Assembly (NCBI GenBank): GCA_018873225.1
Contig: JAEILZ010000003.1
Location: 2,232,001-2,296,000, forward strand
Length of the DNA stretch: 64,000 nucleotides
Source: [Phialemoniopsis] sp. UDSM-2020
Taxonomy: Eukaryota > Ascomycota > Sordariomycetes > Thyridiales > Thyridiaceae
Direction of reading: 5' to 3'
Under the pieces are notes generated by a model, which searched no databases, was not told where the DNA came from, and worked only from the letters and a program-made list of their open reading frames with translations. The position numbers and the translations under genes are program-made. Shown in pieces: positions 46,031-58,100 of the stretch (positions within the stretch are counted from its first letter, which is position 1; each line of letters begins with the position of its first letter).

Positions 46031-49000
46031 ATGCCTCGACCTACAGTGGACGACGAATTCAAAATCCACGTTGACGAGTCTTGCCTGAGCACACCAATGG
46101 ACGACGATACCCAAAGCTCCCTTTCCGACAAGGAAAACGACCAGCCCACCGAAGAGAAGCCGCAGAGCCAACCGCCGGAAGCTGCCACACCAGCTACGGA
46201 AGAAGAGCAGGAGGAGACAGCTCAGACATCGCTAGAGGAGTCTAGCTCCCAGGCCGGCGAAGAAGTCGAAGCTTGTCAAGATGAGCCATCCGCTGTGGTC
46301 CCTGACACTGAACCCGTTGTGGTCCCTGACACCGAATCCGCTGCGGAGGATGCTGTAGAGGGGAACGAAACCGCCGATGACAGTGCTCCCGTTAACACTG
46401 AAGAAGATGCCGAGCAGCACGTGGAAGAAACATCAGTCGAAGAAGTGGATGAAGCCGTTGAAGGAGACGACACACCGAGGCCGTCGCAATCGCTAGATGA
46501 TCAGGAGGACCAAGCCGATGCAGATGTCGGGGAAGAAGAATGTGGTCTACAACGCAAAGCTTCCCTGAGGACAGAGGCCCTGATCCATGCCGCTGCTAGG
46601 GCGGTCGTCGCTCATATCGAAGAGCGAGACAAGCCCGTCGAGTCCATCGAGGAGGAAGAAGAGGAAGAGGAGATGGCCGAAGGAGACCAATCCATATTGA
46701 GCCATACCTCGAATGGTACTGATGACCCGGACGAAACCGAGATGCCCAACGACGCTGCCTCGGACTACAGCCGCCGTGACTCGGGCGACTCACACCTCCT
46801 TGCTGCACCCAGCATCCATTCGTCTGAAGGAGTGGAGGGTGGGGACGAAAGCTCTCATCACGGAGGTGACGATGATGTCTTCAGCGATAGGAGCGCCCGA
46901 AGCTCCCTCGGATCATTTGGCAGCGGTGGAGATGAGTCTCGAAGGAAGTCTGGAGACACCGTACATCGTAGTGACGACACATATAGTCGCCGGTCGCACC
47001 GGGTATCTGGCATCTCGGACATCTCGCAATACGAGAAGGAAGAATTCATTCCCACTGCACGTGGCACCCCTCGTCCTGCCTTCAGGACACCTTCGGATGT
47101 CCGCGCCATACAGATGTCTTCCCCCGCACCCTCCATCTTCTCCTCACCCAGGTCTGGCAAACGACATACTGGCCATTCTTCAATGGGGTTTCCGACCGTA
47201 TCCCGTCTCGGGAGTCCGACAGCCTCTGTTCAGTACTCACCCAAGGGCCGCTCAACTCCGCCACGATTCAAGGTCAAGAAGGAGGCGGCACCACTCGTGC
47301 TCCTCCATGTCACTCTTTTGCCTCTACGCTGGATCTGGGGTGGAGTGATCAATGGCTTGGATCATGTCAAGGGTCTTGAGCACTACGAACCCAGCGATGA
47401 GATGAAGAACCTCCGTGATGCCTGGCGGCAGCTTCAGGACCGCGCGGGCGACACGGTCTTGGAACGTGGCATTCTCCTTCCTCATCCCCAAAACGACTAC
47501 GAGGTCCTTGAAGAACGTCTACTGGAGGCCTTAGAGCTCCCGCTGCGACGAAGAGCCCGAATACTTGAGTGTGGACACTATCTGGGGCCATCTAACGTAA
47601 TGGCACCTGAGGACGACGAAGATCTCGATAGTGACGATGATTTCACCTCTCAGGCCGGTCAGAAGCTAGCTGACAAGCGCCACTGGTGCCACACCTGTCG
47701 AAGCGAGATTCGTTACGAAGAGTTGGGCGAAGGGAGACTCTTTCGCGTCAAGGTCTTCGCTAGTAACGGACTTATGAAAGCTGGTGCTTGGGAAGCGTGC
47801 TGGAGAGAGATGGAGCGTATCGACGTGGAGCTGGAGCCGATTGTGGACAATGCACTCCAGGGTGAGATCGAGAAGCTCGCCTCGCTTCAGTTGGAGCTGG
47901 AGGAGCAGGAAGAGCATGGGGAGGACACAATGGAGATTGCTCAACATGACCCGCCCCGAGCCGAGCAATCCCCTGTCAGCCATCCACCTCCCGTACTACA
48001 CGCCTCTCCTGTCGAGCCTCCGGCGACTGCCACAATTGATCTGGATGCTGCCCGACGTCAGCGGGACGAAGAGCGCTTGCGAGAGATCTATGGCCACACT
48101 CCACCACCCCCGGAGCGGCACGAGGCCACCTCGTCACCACCTCGGCACCCCGACAGCTACATTCCACCACCATCGCCGCCCTCGCCTAGTGAGCAGGCGT
48201 ATGAGAGACGCGAAGCCCGGCGCCGATCGTATCAGGGTGCATCACTGCCCGAACTGGCCTTGGAAGCGGTGAAGGTCCTTCTGCAGGATCGCAAGAATAT
48301 TGCTATAATCGTACTGAGTGTGCTGGCCATGATGCTCATCCTCAGGTCGGCTCCTGCGCAATCCGCGACTGCGGCTGACAAGGAGGCGGAGATCCTTCGC
48401 GGTCTCTATGCCAGGCACCAGCAAATCGAACAAGACCATGTACCGCAGATGGCGGTGGAAGTGAGCTCGCAACAGTCCTTGATTGAGCAGATCGGTAGCA
48501 CCACCTCGTCTTTGACTGTGGCAGCGTCTTCAGTGACTGCGGTCACCGCAGCCCCTGCACCCACGATAGTCCCTGCTGTTGCGGATGATGTCGATGAGGC
48601 TAGCTCGGAATTGCCCAGTGAGCCACCTGTTGTCGAACAGCAGAGTGAGACCAATCCCTGCGAGACGCAGGCTGGGCAGCGAGTATCCTCGTCGGCCACC
48701 TCGGTTGAGAGCGAGATCGTCGAACGGAGTACCATCAAGGTTTTCGAAACGGTCACAGAGACGGTCAAAGTGACGGCCACGTCTACATCTACGGCCACAG
48801 AAACGACGATAGACGCGAGCGTTGCCGAGCCGACCCAAACTACATCAGAGCCGGTGACCGAGACCGTGACGGAAACTCTCCGCGTCACATTGACGGAATC
48901 CCTCCCGGCGGCAGAGGAGACGACCAATGACAGTCTTGAGCACGGTTCTCGTGCTGACGAGGAGGAGCATAATCAAATAGAGCCGCCTGAGAGTGAGGCA

Positions 49001-49141
49001 GCTCCGGTCGAGCCCACCCACTACGAGGCTGCTCCCATCGAGCCGATCGAGAGCGAAGTGCCCAGCCAAGAGGCGGAGTCCACCCTCGTCAACGAGACTG
49101 ACTTCCCTGAGCCATCTATCGATGCTCACCAGGAGCTATGA
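46031..49141 (+). CDS. Large acidic single-pass membrane protein, unknown function (1036 aa)
   Basis: Uninterrupted frame from ATG 46031. The first ~280 residues are highly acidic and disordered (E/D/S/T-rich). A structured middle (about 415-640) contains PLVLLHVTLLPLRWIWGGVI, RRRARILECGHYLGPSNVMA and a CHTC pair. One transmembrane helix (NIAIIVLSVLAMMLILRSA, about 754-773) splits it from a Thr/Glu-rich tail with repeats such as VTETVKVTATSTSTATETT. The single late helix and charged N-terminal half suggest an ER/nuclear-envelope or vesicle protein with most of its mass on one side. I recognise no catalytic motif and cannot name it. Orthologues probably exist throughout Pezizomycotina, as the middle looks non-random. 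Confidence 0.8.
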   Translation: MPRPTVDDEFKIHVDESCLSTPMDDDTQSSLSDKENDQPTEEKPQSQPPEAATPATEEEQEETAQTSLEESSSQAGEEVEACQDEPSAVVPDTEPVVVPDTESAAEDAVEGNETADDSAPVNTEEDAEQHVEETSVEEVDEAVEGDDTPRPSQSLDDQEDQADADVGEEECGLQRKASLRTEALIHAAARAVVAHIEERDKPVESIEEEEEEEEMAEGDQSILSHTSNGTDDPDETEMPNDAASDYSRRDSGDSHLLAAPSIHSSEGVEGGDESSHHGGDDDVFSDRSARSSLGSFGSGGDESRRKSGDTVHRSDDTYSRRSHRVSGISDISQYEKEEFIPTARGTPRPAFRTPSDVRAIQMSSPAPSIFSSPRSGKRHTGHSSMGFPTVSRLGSPTASVQYSPKGRSTPPRFKVKKEAAPLVLLHVTLLPLRWIWGGVINGLDHVKGLEHYEPSDEMKNLRDAWRQLQDRAGDTVLERGILLPHPQNDYEVLEERLLEALELPLRRRARILECGHYLGPSNVMAPEDDEDLDSDDDFTSQAGQKLADKRHWCHTCRSEIRYEELGEGRLFRVKVFASNGLMKAGAWEACWREMERIDVELEPIVDNALQGEIEKLASLQLELEEQEEHGEDTMEIAQHDPPRAEQSPVSHPPPVLHASPVEPPATATIDLDAARRQRDEERLREIYGHTPPPPERHEATSSPPRHPDSYIPPPSPPSPSEQAYERREARRRSYQGASLPELALEAVKVLLQDRKNIAIIVLSVLAMMLILRSAPAQSATAADKEAEILRGLYARHQQIEQDHVPQMAVEVSSQQSLIEQIGSTTSSLTVAASSVTAVTAAPAPTIVPAVADDVDEASSELPSEPPVVEQQSETNPCETQAGQRVSSSATSVESEIVERSTIKVFETVTETVKVTATSTSTATETTIDASVAEPTQTTSEPVTETVTETLRVTLTESLPAAEETTNDSLEHGSRADEEEHNQIEPPESEAAPVEPTHYEAAPIEPIESEVPSQEAESTLVNETDFPEPSIDAHQEL

Positions 49142-49595
49142 GATATTATCGAGCAAGGCATGAGTTGGAATTCTAAAGAAGGTACATATGATGGGCAATG
49201 ATCATGGTTCAAGGATTAATGACGACGATTCTGCTGTTTTGTTTCCTGTTTGACGACAATACCTCCAAATGTTCCTGAAAGTTTAGCGTGCGTTCAGAGT
49301 CATGGTAGATAGAAAGGAGATACCGGATCACACAAATTGATATTCATCATGCCATAATCTTTGCGCTCATCTTCCGAGATCTAGCTCCATGAGCCGTGAT
49401 CGGCAGGGTCCATCCTCTTTTCTGGTGATATCTAGATGATTTGAATAGCCACCGCAGCCTCAACCCATATGCCATGATGCAACCAACCTCGTTCCAAGCC
49501 CGCAAGGGAAAGCGTAATACCAGTCCAGTCCAGTCCAGCCTTGCAATCTAAACCAATGATGCCAAAACAACGCCTTTCGCTCCTCCCAGACAGAT
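49142..49595. other. Intergenic, no supported gene
   Basis: Convergent 3' flanks. A short CCAGT tandem repeat lies at 49520-49539. Confidence 0.6.
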
Positions 49596-50909
49596 CTAGT
49601 CGTCTCTATTCGTGGCCTTCTCCTCGTTCTCTTCGCCGTCCTTGCCCTTGCCGCCGAGCTCCTTCTCCTTTTCACCGGCTACCTCCCTAGGGCTCGCCAA
49701 CGGGCTTGTCAGCCCACCGATGCTACCGCTGACGCTGTCCGCCCGTCCGTGACCGAACGCGCCGCTCCGCACACTGGCGCCGTCTCCGCCTCCGCCGGCC
49801 CCGCCACCCAGCTCTCGTTTTGCGTAAAAGCTGTTCCGCTCACTCGACAGAATGCCGCCGGTGGCGCTGTAGATACTGGTGCGCTCTGCTCCCATGCGGC
49901 TGCTCGTGTGTTGCAGGCCCGGAGTCGCGGGGACGACTCCGCCAACTGTGGCACTATCCATATTGGCGGACAGGACCGAGAGGGGCAGGCTCTCGCGACT
50001 GCCGCCCCAGAGGGAGGACGGCGCCAGGGCGCGGACAGATGCGTCCGTGTCAAAGGAGCGACGCCGTCTTCGCTTGCTTGATGATGCGAGCGTCAGGATC
50101 GAGGCGTTGTCCGTGAGCAGGTTGTTTGCGGTTGCGCTTGCATATGTGGTTGGGTTGCCTGGTGTGCTGCCCGACGGCGTCAGATGAGACGGTATAGCGG
50201 AGGCCGGGGTGTTAGGAAAAGGCTGGTTGAAGTGAATGACCTGGGAGCCGCTGTGTTGGTGGTGCGAGCCGTTGGTAGTCGTGGGTGCGATTGCCGCGTT
50301 GGGTCCGAGCGATTGTATTGTTGTCAGTGTTGTCGTGAGTGACCGCACTGACGGCGCGGGTGAAGAGAACGTGCTGTCTTCCCCTCGTCTTGACTCCAAG
50401 CCGCCGTTCGCTGTGCGACTCGTGCCTGCCACAGAAGATGCAGCATGGGATTGCGCCGCGACTGAGTGGGATGCCTCGTGATCCGTTGATACTGTCGGGG
50501 CCATTGACCGTGCTCCTGCGGTTGGCGGTGCATGGCCGTCGATGGACGACCGAAGAGACTCGCTTCGCCGTCCTATTGACGTCTCGCTCGACGTGATGGC
50601 GCTCTGTGCTGTGGAGAAGGATTGATGGCTGTCGTGGTTCTCGTCGCTACCGTCGCCAAGTCTTCCGGATTGTGGGTATGGGTTGTTTTCCTTTGCGCCT
50701 CGTTTCTTTGACATGCGCAGGTTGCGTTTCGTGCTGTTGCCATGGCGGCCGGGCTCGCCGGAGGAGCCGCCCTTGAAGTTGGTAAGCTTCTTGACCCAGG
50801 TGGAAAAGGGGCGCCTCCTGCCCTGCCGGTCTGGTCGGTCTAGCAAGTTGTCAGCAGTGTTGGAGAGGGGAAGGTCGTTCCGTCGACGAAATGATGCGAT
50901 CCGAGGCAT
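49596..50909 (-). CDS. Ser/Thr-rich low-complexity fungal protein (437 aa)
   Basis: Single frame from ATG 50909. The basic N-terminus (MPRIASFRRRNDLPLSNTAD, then FSTWVKKLTNFKGG) is followed by about 250 residues rich in Ser, Thr, Ala and Gly. Next comes a conserved-looking core, NNLLTDNASILTLASSSKRR, a penta-Arg run, then DTDASVRALAPSSLWGGSRE. The end is Gly- and charge-rich (KEKELGGKGKDGEENEEKA). No membrane helix or enzyme motif. The core block is of the kind found in ascomycete hypothetical proteins, with many potential phosphorylation sites. I cannot assign a function. Confidence 0.7.
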   Translation of the reverse strand: MPRIASFRRRNDLPLSNTADNLLDRPDRQGRRRPFSTWVKKLTNFKGGSSGEPGRHGNSTKRNLRMSKKRGAKENNPYPQSGRLGDGSDENHDSHQSFSTAQSAITSSETSIGRRSESLRSSIDGHAPPTAGARSMAPTVSTDHEASHSVAAQSHAASSVAGTSRTANGGLESRRGEDSTFSSPAPSVRSLTTTLTTIQSLGPNAAIAPTTTNGSHHQHSGSQVIHFNQPFPNTPASAIPSHLTPSGSTPGNPTTYASATANNLLTDNASILTLASSSKRRRRRSFDTDASVRALAPSSLWGGSRESLPLSVLSANMDSATVGGVVPATPGLQHTSSRMGAERTSIYSATGGILSSERNSFYAKRELGGGAGGGGDGASVRSGAFGHGRADSVSGSIGGLTSPLASPREVAGEKEKELGGKGKDGEENEEKATNRDD

Positions 50910-51821
50910 GACGACTGCTGCTTAAGAAAAGAAAGGAGCAGTGGGCTGGGTGAAGAGGTGAGAAGGGCGGGAGAAGCTGTACCTTGTGCTGTTGTCTCAG
51001 TCATGGCCATTCCTGCGTGTCCTCTCTACTTGGCGGTCGCAACAAAGAGATGAACTCCCAGTGTCCCCTACAAGCAGCTGCAGTCCCAGTAGAAAACCGC
51101 CTCAGCAACAAGTCAAAGACACACACCAAAGGCGGGCAGGCCGGACAAGGGACGTGGGGGTTTCGCAAAGCTCTGTCGAGCAGGTTTCAAATGTGATGAT
51201 GTCGGGTGCTTTTGGGTTGAAACGAAGGTCATCCAGGTGCGGAGAAGCTTCACAAGGGTCTAGACTCTGAAAAGGGAAAAGGGTCCACGGTGTTGGGTAC
51301 GCCCACTTTAAGTTTGGCACCGTCGGTGGAGAGCATTGGCCTTCGTGGACGGGATCACCAGTTGAAACAGCAAGCATCCAGGCATTTGATCTCCTTGGGG
51401 CCAGGCTAAGAACACAGACAGCGCCCAAATTCGGGGGTTTTAGGTGGGCTAGTCTAGTGGATGGCGAGGCTTCAGTCCCACTAACTAGACCTCAATGCCC
51501 GATTGGCCCACTGAAAGAGCTTCACCATGACCACGTGACGTCACTCTATTGACATGGAGATGCAAGGCTGCTGTTTTGGTCTTGAGAAGTCTGATATCCT
51601 TTCGCGACAATTCGAGAGAAGGCAATAGCTCTTACTAGGAACTCTTCTTCTTCCTTGCTGATCTTTCATGTTGACTTACTCATATTTGCTCGTGCATGAG
51701 CCACAAATCCGACTGATGAGAGACGGATCCGACCTCGCTTTGCACTCTTCACTTGCAGACCGATATTGCACCCTACCCAGTCCAACTGAGCGACAGTGTA
51801 CGAGATGAAATCTTGGAAGAA
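50910..51821. other. Intergenic, no supported gene
   Basis: Divergent promoters of the low-complexity protein gene and MLH3. The frame upstream of the MLH3 ATG begins with TTG at 51753 and looks like 5' UTR. Confidence 0.55.
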
Positions 51822-54800
51822 ATGCCTATCAAGCCGCTACCGGAGGATGTTGTCGCTCAAGTCAAGTCCTCGGCCGTCATCACTTCGCTGAACTCTGTAG
51901 TACTTGGTCTTGTCCGCAATGCTCTCGATGCAGAGGCTACCAAGGTGAATGTCTCCGTAGACTTCTCCCGAGCAAATTGCTCTGTTGAGGATAATGGACT
52001 TGGAATTACTCCAAATGAGTTCTCGCAGGACGGGAATTTGGGCAAGCCATATTGTTCGTTTGATTATTTAAACCCCCCTCTCCATTAGATACTAACCATT
52101 ATCGCCAGGCACTTCAAAGTACCCTCGATCCCCAGACGTCTTTGGAAAACATGGCACCTTTCTGTCCTTGGCTGCCTCTTTATCCTTGCTGACCATTACG
52201 TCCCACCATCAATCGTACAATTCTCACAACTCGCTGAGCATTCACGATTCGCGCATCATTGCTAGGCAGACCCCAGCACTGCCAGACCAACGCATACTTA
52301 CGTTCCATCATGGGACAAGGGTCATTGTCCGTGACCTTTTTGGAAGGATGCCTGTTCGCATTAAGCAGCGAGCTCTCATAGCAGAAAAGACTGGATTTGG
52401 CAAGGAATGGGATAGCCTCATCATCTCCTTGATCGCGCTCATGCTTGCCTACCCTAAGCCTGCCAGTATCTTTGTTCGCAACGCTACTAGCCATCAAGCG
52501 ATACAAGCAATGTCCTTGAGGAATTTTGTTTCGGATTGTGCTCCGGAAGAGCGCTTGAGCAGCACTTTACCCGACCTTGTTTCGCGCACACCCAGTCTGC
52601 TGAAACAGGCCTCTCTGGGCGATTTCGTCGAGGGGAAGCAATGGGTACCTATCGGGGCGTCTTCTGGGCAAGTTCGCCTCAATGGCTGTGTCGCCTTGAC
52701 TCCTGCTGCCACCAAACGCATCCAGTTCATCAGTGTTGGGCTCGAGCCTCTTGAGAACGACGGAAACGCCAACGTGCTGTTTGATGAGATAAATCGGCTA
52801 TTTGCAAATTCTGATTTTGGAGTGACAGAAGAGCTTGCGTATGACCCTGTCGGGGTCCGTAACGAAGGTGGGCATGCCAACAGAGAATTACGGACTAGGA
52901 AGGGCGTCGATCGTTGGCCGATGTTCTATCTCTCGATCGTATTGGAATCTAGTTCGGATCGAAGAGCACACACGACAGATGACATCCTCGAGGGGAGAGA
53001 GCAGAGTCTTGCAGGGCTCCTAGACCTTATTACAGTGATGTTTCACGAATTCCTTAGAAAGCATCACTTTCGGCCGCAAGTTATGAGCCGGCATTTGTCG
53101 AGGGACTTGACGTTACTGAGTACTGGGGCTCCGCTGACTGGGAGCAATGCGGGTGGTGACGAAACAACAGTACCAGCAGACCACAGCGGCACCATGCCCG
53201 TGCCAAGGCCCAGACGATCACATCAATCTCGGACACTGTCCAGATCCAATAGCTCAGACCCCCTTCGAGCTACTACAAGAGGATCTAGAAGGCCAAGCCG
53301 CTCTGAATCTCCCTTCGCAATGTGGTCGCGTGTTAAATCTGGCCATGCTCAGAACAACCACACACGATGCGAGAGCGCCTCCGCTCCTGTTAGTAAGAAC
53401 AGCAGGAACGGGGAAGAGCCGGATGACAGCGACTCAATGAAGATGAGCTCCTCGGAACCCCGTCGATATGTGGCATCCTCAGGTCATCTCCTAGGACGCC
53501 CATTTCCCGATCGAACACTCACTACTCCGGTAGATAGTCACTCACGTCCGTCATTGACTTTGGAACCAGCGAAGACCTCAAACAGCAAAGACACGCCTTC
53601 TGGGGGCTATATAACATGGATGGATCCCAAGTCGAAAACCAAGGCAGTCGTCGATACAAGAACTGGGTTCATAGTCCGACCTGAGTCGACACAACAACGA
53701 ACCGCGGCAGCGCAAGTTGACTCAGAAGGATTTAAGACAGACAAACCAGGGATTCCAACCACAAAGACCCCGACTTGGCTCACAGATATCCGGTCGAGAT
53801 GGGAAAATCCCGTCTTTGAAGCATGCGAGATGCCAATTCCGCGCATAGCAGACTCCAGTGGCGATTTAGTTGCTAGAAGCGTGACAACGATGCTACCCGG
53901 GAACATGTTCGATGGCGATATATACCAGACAGCAACGTCTATAGAGAAGCACATATCCAAGGATGCGCTGCGCAGAGCAGTAGTGGTTTCTCAAGTTGAT
54001 CGGAAATTCATCCTGATCAGGATGCACACTGAAGCCTCTACAGGCGAGCGCGGAGCAACAGCAAAATCCGACTTGCTAGTGCTGGTAGATCAGCATGCAG
54101 CAGACGAAAGATACAGGGTCGAAGCACTCATGAAAGAGTACTTCGCACCTGTGGAAGGTCCCGATGAAACGGTTTGGACGGCACGTACTGAAGCTCTGGA
54201 ACGACCCCTTGTCTTCGAGCTACCCACCGCCGAGCGAAAACTCCTGATTCAATCCCAGGACTACTTCAACAGATGGGGGATTATCTACGAAGTCGGTACC
54301 CATGCCATGGAGGCTGCAAAGGAATCTCCGACAGGAAGCGCCACTATCACGATTCAGCGATTGCCTCCGAGTATACTTGAAAGGTGCCGCGCGGAGCCTA
54401 AAATACTGATTGAAATCATTCGAAAACAGGCGTGGAAACTTGTGGAAGACCAAGCGGTCGGAAATGCAATGCCTACAACAGTTCGGCCTAACTTGTTGGG
54501 CCAATCCAGTTGGTTCTCACGTTTTCATGGCTGTCCTGATGGGATCTTGGACTTGATCAATTCGAGATCCTGTAGGAGTAGGTATTTTCCGATCTACAAC
54601 AAAATGGCTAAAGCTAAGAAAATATAGGTGCTATCATGTTCAACGACCAGCTGTCGCTAGAACAATGTAACCAGGTGCTTGAAAGGTTAGGCCAATGTGC
54701 CTTTCCTTTCCAATGTGCGCATGGTCGGCCTTCAATGGTGCCCATCGTGCAACTGGGTGCAGAAGAGTCTGGAGGCCCCTTTCTCCTCGACAATAATGAA

Positions 54801-54863
54801 AGTGTGGGAAATTTTGCAGTCGACTTCAAGCAATGGACAGAGAAGAGTAAAAAACGTTCCTGA
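51822..54863 (+). CDS. MLH3: Mlh3, MutL-family mismatch-repair endonuclease subunit
   Basis: Pairs with Mlh1 to form the MutL-gamma nuclease that acts in mismatch repair and meiotic crossover resolution. Three exons, 51822-52053, 52109-54577 and 54628-54863, give 978 residues. The ATG at 51822 starts MPIKPLPEDVVAQVKSSAVI, matching the family start; the longer frame begins with TTG. The GHKL ATPase part has NALDAEATKV, DNGLGITPNEF and KHGTFL. The disordered centre is Ser/Arg-rich. The C-terminal nuclease domain has the metal-binding motif DQHAADERYRVE at about 738-749, a perfect DQHA(X)2E(X)4E. The last exon adds CAHGRP, also metal-binding. The 54577/54628 join rebuilds SCRSAIMFND. At residue 29 a Gly stands where MutL proteins usually carry the catalytic Glu. 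Confidence 0.94.
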
Positions 54864-55151
54864 GATAGATATTATGATACCCCAATCAATAGACCGATTG
54901 CTAGACTACGCAGAGGAGCACTTGAAGCCCAGAATGACCCCCCTAAAGGACATGCCTAAGTGTGGACGGCGCTAGCCATATGTGGCACCAAGAGCCACCA
55001 CTAGCGCAAGCGCTGGGGGGAACGTCATTGCCTGGCCAGAGCTTCTCCTTCGGAATCTCGAGCTTCCTGCATGTGCCACACCTCTGAAGCTTGCCTAGAG
55101 AATCAACACATCCTCATCCAGTTGCGCTCTTGGCCGCCGAAAGATGTGACA

Positions 55152-58100
55152 ATGGCCCTAGCTGTATGCACTCTTGTACTCTAACAATGAAGCTCAAGCT
55201 AACGCGCTCGCGCCCGTGTCACAGTGGAAGTCCTTCGACTTCTTTGAAGTCAACCAAGTCAAGCTCGGCGACGACGAAACCAAGATCTTCTTCGAGAGCA
55301 ATCAGATATCGAGTGTATGCTCTGGCTCGGATAGCCTCTTTCTCGCTAGTCACGATGGATACGTGCGGATTGTCGGGCCGCGGTGGACGGTCATCCGCAG
55401 TTTCCAGGCGCACGAATCGGGCAACATCACACATATGCGCCAGGTTGAAGGGACGAGTTTGCTGGTCACTGTCGCTGTAGGTGCAGGCAGACCCTTGTCC
55501 AAGATGACACATACTAATCTTTCACAGGAGGATCTCAGTAGCGAGCCGGTGCTGAAGGTCTGGGCTCTGGATCGGCCAGTGAAGAAGACTGGGTTACCGA
55601 CGTGCCTCAGCACGCTGCAAATAAACAATGGGAAGAAGCCGTTTCCGGTATGTCACAACCCGCTGCCAGGTTATTGTATAGGATTAACAGCGCCGTAGAT
55701 CTCTGCCTTCGCCGCTACGGACGACTTGTCGCAAATCGCTGTCGGCTTCGGAAACGGTGCGGTCACACTCATCCGCGGCGACCTCATTCATGACACCGGT
55801 ACGCGGCAACGCATAGTACACGAATCAGACGAGCCGATCACGGGGGTGGAGCTCTGGGTAGACTCGAAGCTGACAACCCTCTTCATCGCGACGACTGCCC
55901 GCATCCTGAAACTCGTCATATCTGGAAAGGGCAAAGGCCAGGCACCTAAGATCGTGGAGGATTCCGGATGTGCACTGGGATGCATGACCGTGGACAAGAG
56001 TACTGGGGACATCGTTGTTGCACGAAATGATGCGATATACTATTACTCCCTCGAGGGGCGCGGACCTCCTCGAGCGTATGAAGCGCCAAAGGAGCTGGTG
56101 TCCGTCTACGGGGACTACATCGCCCTTGTGTCACCACCCGCTACCGCCTCCGGCTCGGGAGAGCCGGACTCGATGCGACGACAGTTTGGGTCGTCCACAG
56201 ACGCGATATTCAGCACATCGACGTTCGCTCTGCTCGAGACAGAGTTGAAGCTAATTGCTCATACGGAATCTTTGGTGTCCAAAATCACGTCGCTTTTCGA
56301 GATATGGGGCGATCTGCACGCGATTCTCCAGGATGGCAAGGTAATTTGCGCCAACCATGTCTGATCTTAGCTTGATACTGATGCAACTCTTGTATTCAGG
56401 TCTTCCGTTACCATGAAAAGTCGCTACAACAAAGACTGGAAATGCTGTACCAGCGCAACCTCTACCATCTTGCAATTGAGCTTGCGCAAAGATCAGGGAT
56501 GGACGGGAAACAACAAAACATCATTTTCAAGAAGTTTGGTGATCACTTGTACCAGAAGGGCAACTATGACGACGCCATGACCCAGTACATCAAAGCTATT
56601 GACAGCACAGAGCCGTCCCAGGTTATCAGGAAGTTTCTTGACACCCAGAGGATACACAATCTGATCGAGTATCTCGAGGAGTTGCACGAGCATCACAAGG
56701 CTACATCAGATCACACAACACTGCTTCTGAATTGTTATGCCAAGCTAAAAGATATCGACAAGCTTGAGAAGTTTATCAAGTCGCCAGGCGACCTCAAGTT
56801 CGACCTTGACACAGCGATCTCCATGTGTCGCCAGGGCGGCTACTACGAACAAGCAGCCTACCTGGCCAAAAAGCATGGAGAGAACGATCTGGTCGTTGAC
56901 ATACTGATAGAAGACTCTAAACAATATGCCGATGCTCTCAACTTCATCTGGCATTTAGACCCTGAGACGGTAAGATGACTCGTCGCCTCGTAAAGAAGCC
57001 AGGAAACTAATGCAACTCGCAGGCCTATGCATGTCTCATGAAGTACGCCAGGACTCTGATTGAACATTGCCCTTCAGATGCAACCCAACTCTTCATAGAC
57101 TACTATACTGGAAGATACCGGCCAAAGGTCGATATATCGCCTGTGGATTCAACGGTCGTCCCTGCAGCTGGGGGCCTTGCTGCCGGCGCTGCTTCTGCAG
57201 TGCAAAACCTCACGAACCTCCTTCCTCTACCTTATATGAACACCTCCGCCATTGCTTCCCCTGGTACTCAGGGGAATGTCAAGCCAACAGGAGCCGATGC
57301 GCAATTGATGGTGAACCCTGAAAGCCAACTAGCAATAGAGTACACCGCTCCACCACCGAGGTCGGCCTTTTCGTCGTTCATTGATCATCCTGACGAATTC
57401 ATCGTCTTCTTGGAGGCATGCCTCAAAGAGAACAATCTCTCAGGTTCAGACAAGACAGACATACACACGACCTTGTTTGAGATGTACCTACACAAATCCT
57501 CAGAAAAGAAAGGGGAAGAGCGCCGAGCAGAATGGGAGGCCAAAGCTAAGGCCCTGATATCGGGCAGAGATCTCCCCATAGAGGATTCGAACGTCCTTCT
57601 TCTCTCCGACCTTTCGAACTTCCGGGAGGGCACGACCCTCGTCAAAGAACAATCAGGCCTCCTCTTTGACATCTTCCGGTCTTATACCTCTGCAAAGGAC
57701 ACAAGGGGGACCATTAAAGCCCTGCACAAATACGGCCCTGAAGAGCCGCAGCTCTACCCCGCCGCCTTGTCATACCTCACCTCAGACCCACGGACCTTGG
57801 AGGAAGCCGGGCCCGATGAGATATCATCGATTCTCTCCCGCATCGACAAGGGGGGCCTCATGGCTCCGCTTCAAGTTGTACAACTCCTGTCCAAGAACGA
57901 CGTTGCTACTATGGGCATGCTCAAGCCGTATCTTCTGGAGATAATTGATCGCGAGCGGCGGGAGATTGCCACCAATCGGCGTCGTGTTACCGCTTTTAGA
58001 GAAGAGACAGATCAGCGCCGAGCCGAGATCAAAGATCTAGGCTCCAAACCAGCGGTTTTCCAGAACACTCGCTGCAGCCAGTGCTCATTACCGCTGGAGC

